DNA of 59,203 bases from Pseudomonadota bacterium (GCA_018241325.1 JAFEEB010000024.1:1-59203); one strand, 5' to 3'. Shown: positions 18,376-30,525, counted from the stretch's first letter. Notes: generated by a model from the sequence alone, not told the origin. A program made the numbers and translations.

Positions 18376-18690
18376 GTGTTTCGCCTGACGCAAGCCCCCA
18401 ACGTCGCCATCGCCCAGGTGTGGGCCGATCTGCTGTGCGAGGCCGGCTACGCGGCCACGGTGGAGCGGCGCTACCTGAGCAGCATCGCCGGCGAGCTGCC
18501 GCCCGACCAGTGCCGCCCCGAGATCTGGCTGCGCCACGCCGAGCACGAGGCCGGAGCGCGCCAGCTGCTCGATGACCTGGCCCACCTGCCGCAGCGGCGC
18601 TGGCGCTGCGCGCACTGCGGCGAGCTGGTGGAAGGCGGCTTCGAGCAGTGCTGGAACTGCGGGGCGTGGATGCCGGCGTCCGCCCCGTGA
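18376..18690 (+). CDS. DUF2007-type protein with C-terminal zinc ribbon (104 aa)
   Basis: The N-terminal region (MFRLTQAPNVAIAQVWADLL through AARQLLDDL) resembles the DUF2007 putative signal-transducing fold. The C-terminus carries two CxxC pairs (WRCAHCGELVEGGFEQCWNC), a likely zinc ribbon. GTG start at 18376. Its stop codon directly abuts the stop of the convergent yaeQ gene. Confidence 0.8.
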   Translation: MFRLTQAPNVAIAQVWADLLCEAGYAATVERRYLSSIAGELPPDQCRPEIWLRHAEHEAGARQLLDDLAHLPQRRWRCAHCGELVEGGFEQCWNCGAWMPASAP

Positions 18691-19251
18691 TCACTTCCAG
18701 CGCAGCGGCTCCACGCTGACGCTGCCGCGCGTGCTGGACAGCGTCAGCACGCCCTCTTGCAGCGTGGCCTGCAGCTGCATGCTGCGCTCGGCCAGTTGCG
18801 TGAGCGCCTGCGCGTCAAGGGCGGGGATGCGCCAGACCTGCAGCTTGTCCAGCCGCGACAGCTTGCCCTCGATGCCGCGCCACCACACCTCGGCCTGGCT
18901 GGCAAACGGGTAGAGGATGACCTGGTCGGCCTTGCTGCAGGCCTTGGCCAGCGGCTTGTCCTCGGGCTGGCCCACTTCGATCCACAGGCGCGTGCGGCCG
19001 GTGAAGTCTTGCAGCAGCACGTCGGGCTCGTCGGGGCTGGACAGGCCCGCGCCAAAGCCGATGCGCGCGTCGCCGCCGCACAAATCCTGCACCTGGTGGG
19101 CGTTGAGCGCCAGCGCGGCCAGGCGCACCATCATGCGCTCGTCGGTCTCGCTGGGGTGGCGCGCCAGGGTGAGCTGCAGGTCGGTGTAGCAGCCGTGGTC
19201 GATGTCGGCCAGCTGCACGTCGGCCTTGAAGATGGTGGATTTGAGGGCCAT
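18691..19251 (-). CDS. yaeQ: YaeQ family protein (186 aa)
   Basis: Begins MALKSTIFKADVQLADIDHG and continues with YTDLQLTLARHPSETDERMM, the YaeQ signature; length matches the family (about 180 aa). YaeQ has a PD-(D/E)xK-like fold, and conserved acidic/Lys residues occur in LWIEVGQPEDKPLAKAC. Its biological role is not settled. It is convergent with the DUF2007 gene and apparently monocistronic. Confidence 0.93.
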   Translation of the reverse strand: MALKSTIFKADVQLADIDHGCYTDLQLTLARHPSETDERMMVRLAALALNAHQVQDLCGGDARIGFGAGLSSPDEPDVLLQDFTGRTRLWIEVGQPEDKPLAKACSKADQVILYPFASQAEVWWRGIEGKLSRLDKLQVWRIPALDAQALTQLAERSMQLQATLQEGVLTLSSTRGSVSVEPLRWK

Positions 19252-19257
19252 GGGTTT

Positions 19258-19322
19258 GCTTTGTTTTTGATAGCTGTTCGCGCTTTGTCACCAAGCGCTG
19301 GCGGTCAATTCGACTTGATTTT
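19258..19322 (+). repeat. Dispersed 'GATAGCTGCTTGCGC' repeat, copy 5
   Basis: TTTTTGATAGCTGTTCGCGC followed by TTTGTCACCAAGCGCTGGCG and TTCGACTTGATTTTATTG. It lies in the yaeQ upstream region, 7 bp from its start codon, so it overlaps the position of the yaeQ promoter or leader. Confidence 0.75.
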
Positions 19323-19416
19323 ATTGGTCGGTGGGCTGCCCCTCGCCCCTCCCGGGGGCAGCAGCGAGACGCTGCGCTCTTCAGGCTGTCCAGTTGCGCA
19401 CTGGCGCAACTGGAGC

Positions 19417-19486
19417 CGCCAGCGCGAGTCCGGACAACCCGAAGAGGAGTCGCCTCTGGCGGCTCCGCGGTCTGCAAGACAGGGCC
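19417..19486 (-). repeat. 70-bp perfect inverted repeat, right copy
   Basis: Exact inverse of 16701-16770. It lies between yaeQ and purB, 28 bp after the purB stop codon. Confidence 0.95.
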
Positions 19487-19514
19487 AGCGGCGTCAACGC
19501 GGGCACGCCGCTTG

Positions 19515-21618
<2,104 letters not shown>

Positions 21619-21693
21619 CCACTCACCCCCAGGCGGCGCGGCCTTTCGGCTCTTGGCGATGTTGCGCCCAAGCTGGCGCCGCCCCAAAACAAA

Positions 21694-21727
21694 CGCGCCG
21701 CTTTGGCCCGGGGGCAAAAGCGGCGCG
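21694..21727 (+). terminator. Terminator-like hairpin after the GST gene
   Basis: CGCGCCGCTTT (21694-21704) pairs perfectly with AAAGCGGCGCG (21717-21727). On the plus strand the T tail is poor, while on the minus strand TTTGTTTT follows, so it may work in both directions. Confidence 0.65.
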
Positions 21728-21789
21728 GTCAGAATAAAAATGCTGCCGGAGCGGCCTGAAGCGAAGGAGGAGGAGGGAGGGAGGAGGAA

Positions 21790-21936
21790 ATGCGCTTCAG
21801 GTTTTCGTCGGCATCAAGCCAGTTGGCTCGGCAGCTTCAAGGCAATTGGAGGAGTCAATTCACCCTTGCCTCGATAAGACGGCAACGATACTGCAAAGTT
21901 CCTGACCACCGGCTGACGGCACGTAAAAAAATGTGA
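21790..21936 (+). CDS. Possible small basic ORF with very strong Shine-Dalgarno (48 aa)
   Basis: ATG at 21790 is preceded by GGAGGGAGGGAGGAGGAA, an exceptionally strong purine run. The translation begins MRFRFSSASSQLARQLQGNW and is rich in Arg/Gln/Ser. I recognise no family, and it could be chance. The remaining stretch 21937-22005 shows nothing else. Confidence 0.22.
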   Translation: MRFRFSSASSQLARQLQGNWRSQFTLASIRRQRYCKVPDHRLTARKKM

Positions 21937-22005
21937 AGCGCGCGCGCCACGCAGCCGGCCCCAGGGCATTTCAGTTGGCCATGGCGCCGGGCACCACCCG
22001 CGGCG

Positions 22006-22147
22006 CATCAAGCCCAACGAGCCGAGAGGCCGCGCAGCAGGCCGTGTCCGCGATCGACGTGGCCGGGGTCTCCCCGGCCACGGGCGATGCCCCCTGCGAG
22101 GGGGTGGGCGAAACATCGCGCAGCGAGTGGAGACTGGGGGGTGTTCC
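22006..22147 (-). repeat. Oriented 3'-end repeat, copy B (after the FAD oxidoreductase)
   Basis: On the minus strand it starts a few bases after the stop of the 22151-23809 gene with CACCCCCCAGTCTCCACTCG and runs through the CCCCCTCGCAGGGGG core to GGCTCGTTGGGCTTGATG. It is a clear homologue of copies A and C in the same gene-relative orientation. Confidence 0.85.
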
Positions 22148-22150
22148 ACT

Positions 22151-23809
22151 TCACCCCAGTGCCGTCCCGGCGGCGTGCCCCAGCGTGAAGGCCTCCTCGA
22201 ACACCGAGTAGCCCGACCAGTCGGTGTGCGCAAAGGCCAGGCGCGGGGCATCGGCAAAGGCCAGCGCGAAGTCGGCCGATCGGGCCGATCGGCCTGATCG
22301 CGCGGGCTGCACGGACGCCCGCAAGGCGGCGACCTGGGCCAGGGTGCCCGGCGTCGGCACCGCCATGGCGTGGCCGTAGCGCACCAGGGCGATGTGCTCG
22401 GTCTTGGCGGCCAGGTCGGGGTGGGCGGCGGACAGCTCGGCGACGACGGCGTCGCGCCAGTGTGTCCAGGGCCGGGCCAGCAGTTGCGCGCGGCCGTCCG
22501 GCACGTCGCCCAGCGCGCGGTAGTAGGTCAGCACCGTGGGACCGGGCACGGGGCGCAGGCTCTGGTGCATGGCGTCCACGTAACCCAGGCCGGGCGCGCC
22601 GTAGAGCACGTTGTCCCAGCTGGGCGCGGCGCCGGGGCGGTCGTCCAGGGGCGCGCGCAGGCGCAGGTTGGCCACCAGCCAAGGGGCCGTGCGCAGGCGG
22701 GCGGCGCGCTGGCGCACGGCGGCGGGCAGCGGGTCGAGCACGCGCGCGGCCACCCACAGCGGCAGGGCGACGACGGCGCGCTGCGCCTGCCAGCGCTCCA
22801 GGCGGCCGCTGGCGGTGTCCAGCGCATCGACGGTGACGCCGTGGCGGGCGTGGGTGATGCGCCCGACCACGCGCGCGGCGTGCAGGCGATCGCCCAGGGG
22901 CGCGGCCAGGCGCGTGGCCAGCCAGGCGTTGCCCTCGGGCCAGGTGAGCGGGCCGGCGCCATCGTTCGCATCGTCGTCCGCGTCACCATCGGCGCCTTCG
23001 CCCGGTGCGCGAAAGCCGTGGCGGCTGGCAAAGTAGTGCAGGCCGGCCCAGGCCGACACGCGGGCCAGGCCGGCGCCGTAGTCGTCGCGGCAGCAGTAGT
23101 CCAGATACCAGCGCAGCTGCGGGTCGTCCAGGCCGTGCTGGGTCAGCCAAGACTCAAAATTGATAGCGTCTTGCGCAAGCTGCGTGGGCGCAAACGATGA
23201 TTTTTGTACTGGAATGGCGTAGTGCGCCGTCTGCCGCGCCTGCCGCACCCGCTGGGCGAAGCGGCGGTATTGCGCGAGCGTGCCCTCGCCCACGCCCTGC
23301 TGCGGCAGCAGGCCGTCTTGCCACTGGCCACCAAAGAACAGGCGCTCTTGCGGGCTGTGGCACAGGTGGCGCTCGTCGTACTGCCAGCGCCCAGCCACGC
23401 GCTGGCGCAGGCCCAGCTCTTCGAGCAAGTCCTGCACGGCGCGCGCATCGTCGCCGGGCAGCGGCAGATAGTGCGCGCCCAGCGGGCAGGCGATGCCGCC
23501 CAGCTGCATGGCGCGGCTGTTGCCGCCGGCGACGTCTTCCAGCTCCAGCAGCGCAAAGTCGTCGTGCCCGGCCAGGCGCAGCGCCCGCGCGGCGGCCAGG
23601 CCCGCGATGCCGCCGCCGGCGATCACCGTGTGGACGCGGCGCGTGACGTCGGGCGCCCGATCGGGCCAGGGCGCGCGCAGCAAGTGACCGCGCTCGGGGT
23701 GGGTGCCGGTGAAGCCGCCGTCGATGGCGTCCAGCGCCGCCCTCGTGCAGCCCGAAGCCAGCCAGCCGGCAAGCGGCGCGGCCAACAAGCAGCGTCGGCG
23801 CAGGGGCAT
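22151..23809 (-). CDS. Exported FAD-dependent oxidoreductase, flavin amine oxidase type (552 aa)
   Basis: The N-terminus MPLRRRCLLAAPLAGWLASG followed by Cys looks like a signal with lipobox LASGC. The Rossmann FAD motif is HTVIAGGGIAGLAAARALRL, followed by LLELEDVAGGNSRAMQLGG. The C-terminal FAD-contact region is LAFAHTDWSGYSVFEEAFTL. These fit NAD(P)-binding_8/amino-oxidase-type flavoproteins. It is the last gene of a minus-strand series after a membrane aminopropyltransferase, so a polyamine-related substrate is a reasonable but unproven inference. An 18-residue segment around VQKSSFAPTQLAQDAINF is encoded by a dispersed repeat. ATG chosen at 23807-23809. Confidence 0.85.
   Translation of the reverse strand: MPLRRRCLLAAPLAGWLASGCTRAALDAIDGGFTGTHPERGHLLRAPWPDRAPDVTRRVHTVIAGGGIAGLAAARALRLAGHDDFALLELEDVAGGNSRAMQLGGIACPLGAHYLPLPGDDARAVQDLLEELGLRQRVAGRWQYDERHLCHSPQERLFFGGQWQDGLLPQQGVGEGTLAQYRRFAQRVRQARQTAHYAIPVQKSSFAPTQLAQDAINFESWLTQHGLDDPQLRWYLDYCCRDDYGAGLARVSAWAGLHYFASRHGFRAPGEGADGDADDDANDGAGPLTWPEGNAWLATRLAAPLGDRLHAARVVGRITHARHGVTVDALDTASGRLERWQAQRAVVALPLWVAARVLDPLPAAVRQRAARLRTAPWLVANLRLRAPLDDRPGAAPSWDNVLYGAPGLGYVDAMHQSLRPVPGPTVLTYYRALGDVPDGRAQLLARPWTHWRDAVVAELSAAHPDLAAKTEHIALVRYGHAMAVPTPGTLAQVAALRASVQPARSGRSARSADFALAFADAPRLAFAHTDWSGYSVFEEAFTLGHAAGTALG
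23150..23216 (-). repeat. Dispersed 'GATAGC' repeat inside the FAD oxidoreductase gene, copy 6
   Basis: On the plus strand it reads CAAAATTGATAGCGTCTTGC, GCAAGCTGCGTGGGCGC and GATGATTTTTGTACTGG, a diverged family member. It is read in frame by the minus-strand gene and adds about 20 residues without a stop. Confidence 0.6.
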
Positions 23810-23844
23810 TTCAGTTATCCACAGCGCGGCGCGCGACCCACAGG

Positions 23845-24058
23845 CCATGAAACCCAAAGAGCCCGAGGGCCGCGGAGCAGGCCAGGCCAGCGATCGCCGT
23901 CGCCGGGGTCTCCCCGGTCACCAGCGATGCCCCCTGGAGGGGGCTGAGGTCTGCGGCTCCAGACCTGCCTGCGCAGGTCTGGACAGACCGAAGGGCCGCC
24001 GCCTCTGGCGGCGAGCACCAGGCGAAACATCGCGCAGCGAGTGGAGACTGGGGGTGTT
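23845..24058 (-). repeat. Oriented 3'-end repeat, copy C with internal extension (after speE-like gene)
   Basis: On the minus strand the repeat starts directly after the stop of the 24059-25597 gene (AACACCCCCAGTCTCCAC) and ends at GGCTCTTTGGGTTTCATG. Compared with copies A and B it has about 75 extra bp including an AGACCTGCGCAGGCAGGTCT palindrome-like segment. It fills nearly the whole gap to the FAD gene. Confidence 0.85.
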
Positions 24059-25596
<1,538 letters not shown>

Positions 25597-25597
<1 letters not shown>

Positions 25598-28500
25598 CAA
25601 AACCAGCTTTCCCCCAGCGCCTCAGCCTGCTGCAGCACAAGTTCCACGGCGCCGTCGGCATGATCCGGTGGGTACTTGTACTTGCGCAGAATGCGCTTGA
25701 CCATCAACCGCAGGCTGGCGCGCACGCTCTCGCGCTGGCTCCAGTCCACGGTGATGTTCTTGCGCAGGTTGTCGGTCAGTTCATGGGCGATTTTCTTCAG
25801 GGTCTCGTCGGTCAGTTCCTTGACCGCCGACTCGTTGTTGGCCAAGGCATCGTAGAAGCGCACCTCGTCATCGCTCAATCCCAGTTGCTCGCCCCGGCTG
25901 GCGGCTTCCTTGAACTTCCTGGCCATTTGCACCAGCTCTTCCATCACCTGCGCGGTCTCGATACTGCGGTTCTGGTAGCGAGCGATGACGCTGCCAAGCA
26001 GATCCGAGAACTTGCGTTGCTGAACCACGTTGGTGGCGAACTTGGATTTGATTTCGCCTTCCAGCAGGCGCTCCAGCAACTCCACCGCCAGGTTGCGTTC
26101 AGGCAGGTTTTTCACCTGCGCCAGGAACGCATCGTCCAGCAGACCAATGTTGGGTTTTTCCAGGCCCACGGCGTCGAAGATGTCGACGACACTCTCCGAC
26201 ACCACGGCCTGGCTGATGATGTGCCGAATGGCGAATTCGCGCTGCTCGTCGGTCTTCTTCTGGGCACTGGTGTCGCGCTTGGTCAGGATGACCTTGACCG
26301 CCTGCAGGAAGGCCACTTCCTCGCGAACGGCCTTGGCTTCGTCCAAGGTGCAGCAAAGGCTGAAGGCCTTGCCCATGGCCAGCGCAAAGTCGGCAAAGCG
26401 CTTCTTGCCGTCGCGTTTGCTGTCTTTGCCTTCGGATGGGATGCCGAGCACATGGTTGGCGGCCCCGGCCAGGGTCTTGTGGCCCCCGGTGAGAAAGTCC
26501 GAGTAGTCATAGCCGTGCAGCAAGGCGCGCAGCACGTCCAATTTTTCCAGCAGCAGCGACAAGGCCTCGTGGGCATCGACGGTGGGCTTGCCCCGGCCTT
26601 GGGCTGCGGTGTATTCCTTCATCGCGGCCTTGAGCTCGTTGCCGATGCCGATGTAGTCCACCACCAGGCCGCCCTGCTTGTCCTTGAACACGCGGTTGAC
26701 GCGGGCAATGGCCTGCATCAGGTTGTGCCCCTTCATGGGCTTGTCCACGTACATGGTGTGCACGCAGGGGGCGTCGAAGCCGGTGAGCCACATGTCGCGC
26801 ACGATGACCAGGCGCAAGGGGTCGGCCGGGTCTTTGAAGCGCTTTTCCAGGCGCTTCTTGACCTGGGCGCTGTAGAGGTGGGGGCGCAGCAAGGCTTTGT
26901 CGCTGGCGCTGCCGGTCATCACAATCTTGACGGCGCCTTTTTCCGGGTCGCTGTCGTGCCAGTCGGGGCGCAGCTGCACGATGGCGTTGTACAGGTGCAC
27001 GCAAATGTCCCGGCCCATGGCGACCACCATGGCTTTGCCCTCCTGCGCCTGGTTGCGCTCCTCGAAGTGCTGCACCAGGTCGGCGGCCACGCTGGCCACG
27101 CGCGGCGCGGCGCCCACCACCTTCTCCAGCGCCGCCCAGCGGCTCTTGAGCTGGGCCTGGACGCTCTCCTCCTCGTCCTCGGCCAGCTCGTCCACCTCCT
27201 CGTCCAGCAGGGACAGGTCTTCTTCCTTGAGCCGCAGCTTGGCCAGGCGGCTTTCGTAATAAATGGCGACCGTGGCCCCGTCTTCCTTGGCTTGCTGCAT
27301 GTCGTAGACCGAGATGTAGTCGCCAAACACGGCGCGGGTGTCGCGATCCTGGCTGCTGACCGGCGTTCCGGTGAAGGCGACGAACGTGGCGCGGGGCAGC
27401 GCGTCGCGCAGGTGCTGGGCGTAACCAACCTGGTAGCGGGTCTGATAGAGCGGCGGCTCAAACTCGGCATGCACGGCGCTGCTGCCCGCGTCGCTGGTCA
27501 CTATGCTTTTAGTAGCTGTCAGCGCTTGACCCATAAGCGCTGGAGTCTGATTTGGCGTCAAACCACCCGCCTTGCGCGTCTTGAGCCTGGCCTCAAAGCC
27601 GTACTGCGTGCGGTGGGCTTCGTCGGCAATGACCACGATGTTGCGGCGCTCGGAAAGCACCGGGAACATGTCCTCGTCCTCGCCCGGCATGAACTTCTGG
27701 ATGGTGGCGAAGACGATGCCGCCCGAGGGCCGATTGCTCAGCAGCTGGCGCAGTTCTTGCCGCGTGCTGGCCTGCACCGGCTGCTCACGCAGCAGGTCGG
27801 TGCCCAAGCTGAACACGCCGAACAGCTGGCCATCGAGGTCGTTGCGGTCGGTGATGACGACGATGGTGGGGTTCTCCATCGCCGGCTCCTGCATCACGCG
27901 GGCGGCGAAGCAGGTCATGGTGATGCTCTTGCCGCTGCCCTGGGTGTGCCAGACCACGCCGCCCTTGCCGCGCACGCTGGCGGCGCTGCCCTCGCGGGAC
28001 GCGGCCACCACCTGCGCGATGGCCGAACGCACCGCATGGAACTGGTGGTAGCCTGCAATCTTCTTGACCAGCGTGCCGTCATCCTCGAACAACACGAAGG
28101 AGCGCACGTAATCGAGCAGGGTCGGCGGCGCCAAGACCCCGCGCACCAGGGTTTCCAGTTCGTTGAACTGACCCAGCGGGTCGAGCTGCACCCCGTCGAT
28201 GGTGCGCCACTGCATGAAGCGCTCGGCATTGGCCGAGAGCGACCCCATCCGGGCCTCGGTGCCATCCGAGATGAGCAGCAACTCGTTGTACTGGAACACA
28301 TCCGGTATCTGCGCCTTGTAGGTCTGAATCTGGTCGTAGGCCTTCCAGATGTCGGCGGCCTCGTCCGCAGGGTTCTTCAGTTCCAGCAGCGCCAGCGGCA
28401 AGCCGTTGACGAACAGGATGATGTCCGGGCGGCGCGTGTGGTGCGGCCCTTTGATGGTGAACTGGTTGACCGCCCAGAACTCATTGCGTGAGGCGTCCTG

Positions 28501-28842
28501 CCAATCGACCAAACGGACAAAGTCACCGCGGGTTTCGCCGTCCTTCTGGTACTGCACCGGCACGCCGCCGACCAGCATTTTGTGGAACGTGCGGTTGGCC
28601 GACAGCAGGGACGGGGTGCCCAAATCCATCACCCGGTGCAGCGCGTCTTCGCGGGCTGCGGCTGGCACGTCAGGGTTCAGCCGCCCGATGGCTTCGCGCA
28701 GGCAAAACGGCAGCAGCACCTGGCGGTAGCTGACCCGCTGGGGGTTAGGGCCGTCGTGGGCGATGTCCGGGCCGGCAAGGACCGCGTAGCCCAGCTCGGC
28801 GAGCCAGCCCAGCGTTTCCTGTTCGAGTTGGTCTTCGGTCAT
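25597..28842 (-). CDS. hsdR: Type I restriction enzyme R subunit HsdR (1081 aa)
   Basis: Endonuclease/translocase subunit that cuts unmodified DNA after ATP-driven translocation. The N-terminal PD-(D/E)xK nuclease reads RPDIILFVNGLPLALLELKN (about residues 137-157). The SF2 motor has Walker A VWHTQGSGKSITMTCFAARV and the DEAD-like box IVVIADEAHRTQYGFEARLK. Motifs III (ATFVAFTGTPV) and VI (HNLMQAIARVNRVFKDKQGG) are intact. Length is normal. A roughly 20-residue segment near TPNQTPALMGQALTATKSIV is encoded by a dispersed repeat but keeps the frame. It lies 20 bp after the Fic gene. Confidence 0.96.
27499..27562 (+). repeat. Dispersed 'GATAGCTGCTTGCGC' repeat inside hsdR, copy 7
   Basis: TGCTTTTAGTAGCTGTCAGC then GCTTGACCCATAAGCGCTGG and AGTCTGATTTGGCGTCAAAC match the intergenic copies. 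It sits antisense within hsdR between motor motifs II and III and is translated through without a stop. Confidence 0.8.
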
Positions 28843-28862
28843 GGGCGGGCTCTCGACGGCGG

Positions 28863-30008
28863 TTACCGCTGCATCAGCTCGATGTAGCGCTGGTAGCTGT
28901 AGCTGCGGTTTTTCTTTTGGCCCGTCAGCTCGGTCACGATGCCCAGCTCGGCCAGCAGCTGCACCGCCGCATTCGCGGTCGGGAAGCTCGTCCCCAGCTT
29001 TTGCCGCACACGCTCCACGGTAAAGCGCGGCATCATCGGCAGCATCTCGAACAGGCGGTAACTGGCCGGGGTGGCCTTGGGCGCATTCAGAAGCTGTTTG
29101 CGGTCAGCAGCCACCCGGCTGGCGATGCCCACAATGCCGCGCTCGGCCTCGGTGGCCGCCGCTTCAACGCCTGCCAGAAAGAAGGCCACCCACCCCTCCC
29201 AGTCGCCGTGCGTGCGAATGGTGGAGAGGTGGCGGTAGTAGTCCATCTGGCGCTGCTTCAAATAGCCGCTCAGGTACATCAGCGGCTCGGGCAGCAGGCC
29301 CCAGTGCTCCAGCAGCGCTGCAATCAGCAGGCGCCCCATGCGGCCATTGCCGTCCAGAAACGGATGAATCGTCTCGAACTGCGCGTGCACCAGCGCAATC
29401 CGGACCAGCGGTGGCAGGCTGGGCTCCGGCGCGTGAATGAACCGCTCCATATCGCTCAGCAACGCCGCCACATGCTCGGGTGGCGGCGGCACAAACACCG
29501 CGTTGCCGGGCCGGGTGCCGCCGATCCAGTTTTGCGAACGGCGCAACTCACCGGGCTGCTTGCCCGCGCCGCGCACCCCGTCGAGCAGCAGGCGGTGCGC
29601 ATCGCACAGCAGGCGCACGCTGATGGGCAGGCCCGCCGGGTCGCGCAGCTTGTCTTGCACCAGCCGGAAGGCGCGCAGGTAGTTGGTGACCTCCTCCACA
29701 TCGTCGGTGTTGCTCACCGCCAGGCCGGCTTCGTCGTCAAACAGGTCGGTCAGCGTGGCCTGAGTGCCCTCGATCTGCGAGGTGAGCAGCGCCTCTTTGC
29801 GGATGGCGCTGTACAGCAGCCAGTCCACCGACGGCACCAGCCCCGCGACCCCGGCCAGGCGGGCCAGCGCCGTCTCTGCCGCGTGATGCGCTGCGGCAAA
29901 GGACTCGGGCACCAGCGGCGGGGCGGCGGGCGGCAACGGGTGCGGCACAAACGCCTTGACCGACTCGCCCAGCGTGGTGGAGGTGATGGTGGTGCCGGTG
30001 CTGCGCAT
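28863..30008 (-). CDS. Fic family AMPylase-like protein with N-terminal inhibitory helix (381 aa)
   Basis: The Fic core motif ETIHPFLDGNGRMGRLLIAA has the catalytic His and the full phosphate-binding loop, so AMP transfer to a Ser/Thr/Tyr hydroxyl is predicted. An N-terminal SQIEGT element matches the (S/T)xxxE(G/N) inhibitory helix, meaning activity is probably self-restrained. The C-terminus (RFTVERVRQKLGTSFPTANA) is a winged-helix-like domain. It sits between hsdS/VF530 and hsdR; Fic genes near type I restriction loci occur elsewhere but their role is unsettled. A perfect inverted repeat lies upstream. Confidence 0.92.
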   Translation of the reverse strand: MRSTGTTITSTTLGESVKAFVPHPLPPAAPPLVPESFAAAHHAAETALARLAGVAGLVPSVDWLLYSAIRKEALLTSQIEGTQATLTDLFDDEAGLAVSNTDDVEEVTNYLRAFRLVQDKLRDPAGLPISVRLLCDAHRLLLDGVRGAGKQPGELRRSQNWIGGTRPGNAVFVPPPPEHVAALLSDMERFIHAPEPSLPPLVRIALVHAQFETIHPFLDGNGRMGRLLIAALLEHWGLLPEPLMYLSGYLKQRQMDYYRHLSTIRTHGDWEGWVAFFLAGVEAAATEAERGIVGIASRVAADRKQLLNAPKATPASYRLFEMLPMMPRFTVERVRQKLGTSFPTANAAVQLLAELGIVTELTGQKKNRSYSYQRYIELMQR

Positions 30009-30012
30009 CGGT

Positions 30013-30090
30013 TGAAAGAATTCTTGAACAAGAAACCCAGTTATTAAAACATTCTTTAATTAAAAGAACCACTATGAAAGAATGTTTTCA
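30013..30090. promoter_or_regulatory. AT-rich operator region upstream of the Fic gene
   Basis: AAAACATTCTTT (30046-30057) and AAAGAATGTTTT (30077-30088) are perfect 12-bp inverted repeats 19 bp apart. A further AAGAATTCTT palindrome lies at about 30016-30025, between them and the start codon. The shared GAAAGAAT box occurs three times in 75 bp. This AT-rich patch is unlike its surroundings. It is a good candidate binding site for the Fic protein's own HTH domain or another regulator. Confidence 0.6.
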
Positions 30091-30096
30091 TGGTGA

Positions 30097-30155
30097 AAAT
30101 CGGGATAGAACCCTTACGCAGCAAGCGCGAACAGCTATTGAAACAGAAGCATTCA
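30097..30155 (-). repeat. Dispersed 'GATAGCTGCTTGCGC' repeat, copy 8
   Basis: On the minus strand: TTCAATAGCTGTTCGCGCTT, GCTGCGTAAGGGTTCTATCC and CGATTTTCACC. It fills part of the 243-bp gap between VF530 and Fic; the bases 30156-30252 show no gene or clear signal. Confidence 0.7.
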
Positions 30156-30252
30156 TGCGCCCGGCATGCCGCCCAAGGCGGCCTCGGTGGCGGGTGCCAT
30201 GGTGCGGTGCTGCGTTTTCAAGTTCACGCCCTCTGGAACTCAGCGGTAGCGG

Positions 30253-30525
30253 CTACGAATTTTGATGCGCTTGCCCGCGCCGCTGATCGCGCAGCATGAA
30301 CAGGTACAGCCCCTCCACCTTCTCGCGCGCCCAGGGCGTTTTGCGCAGGAACTTCAGGCTGGACGACACGCTGGGCTCGCTGGTGAAGCAACGCACCGGA
30401 ATGCGCCGGCCCAGCTCCTGCCAGCCGTAGTGCGCCACCAGCGCCGTGACGATGGCCTCCAGGGTCAGGCCATGCAGGGGGTTGCGTAGCTGGGCGGGCG
30501 CAACGGGCGGGGTCGGAGAGGTCAT
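30253..30525 (-). CDS. VF530 family (DUF2132) small DNA-binding-like protein (90 aa)
   Basis: The core [20 protein letters not shown] followed by [20 protein letters not shown] and [20 protein letters not shown] is the VF530 signature. The Vibrio homologue has a compact helical fold reported as DNA-binding; the cellular role is unknown. Its start overlaps the hsdS stop by 4 nt (ATGA), so it is translated with the restriction genes even though it is not a standard type I component. Confidence 0.9.
   Translation of the reverse strand: MTSPTPPVAPAQLRNPLHGLTLEAIVTALVAHYGWQELGRRIPVRCFTSEPSVSSSLKFLRKTPWAREKVEGLYLFMLRDQRRGQAHQNS

Noticed and set aside
16601-18694. 697-codon minus-strand open frame opposite the MFS gene
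   Set aside because: Arg/Gln/His-rich antisense with repeat-derived ends and no recognisable domain.
25660-28491. 943-codon plus-strand open frame opposite hsdR
   Set aside because: Composition (His/Val/Gln-rich, no domain) is typical of antisense frames in high-GC genes.
30074-30265. 63-codon plus-strand ORF between Fic and VF530
   Set aside because: Mostly made of the dispersed repeat and Arg/Pro-rich low-complexity; starts inside the operator palindrome.
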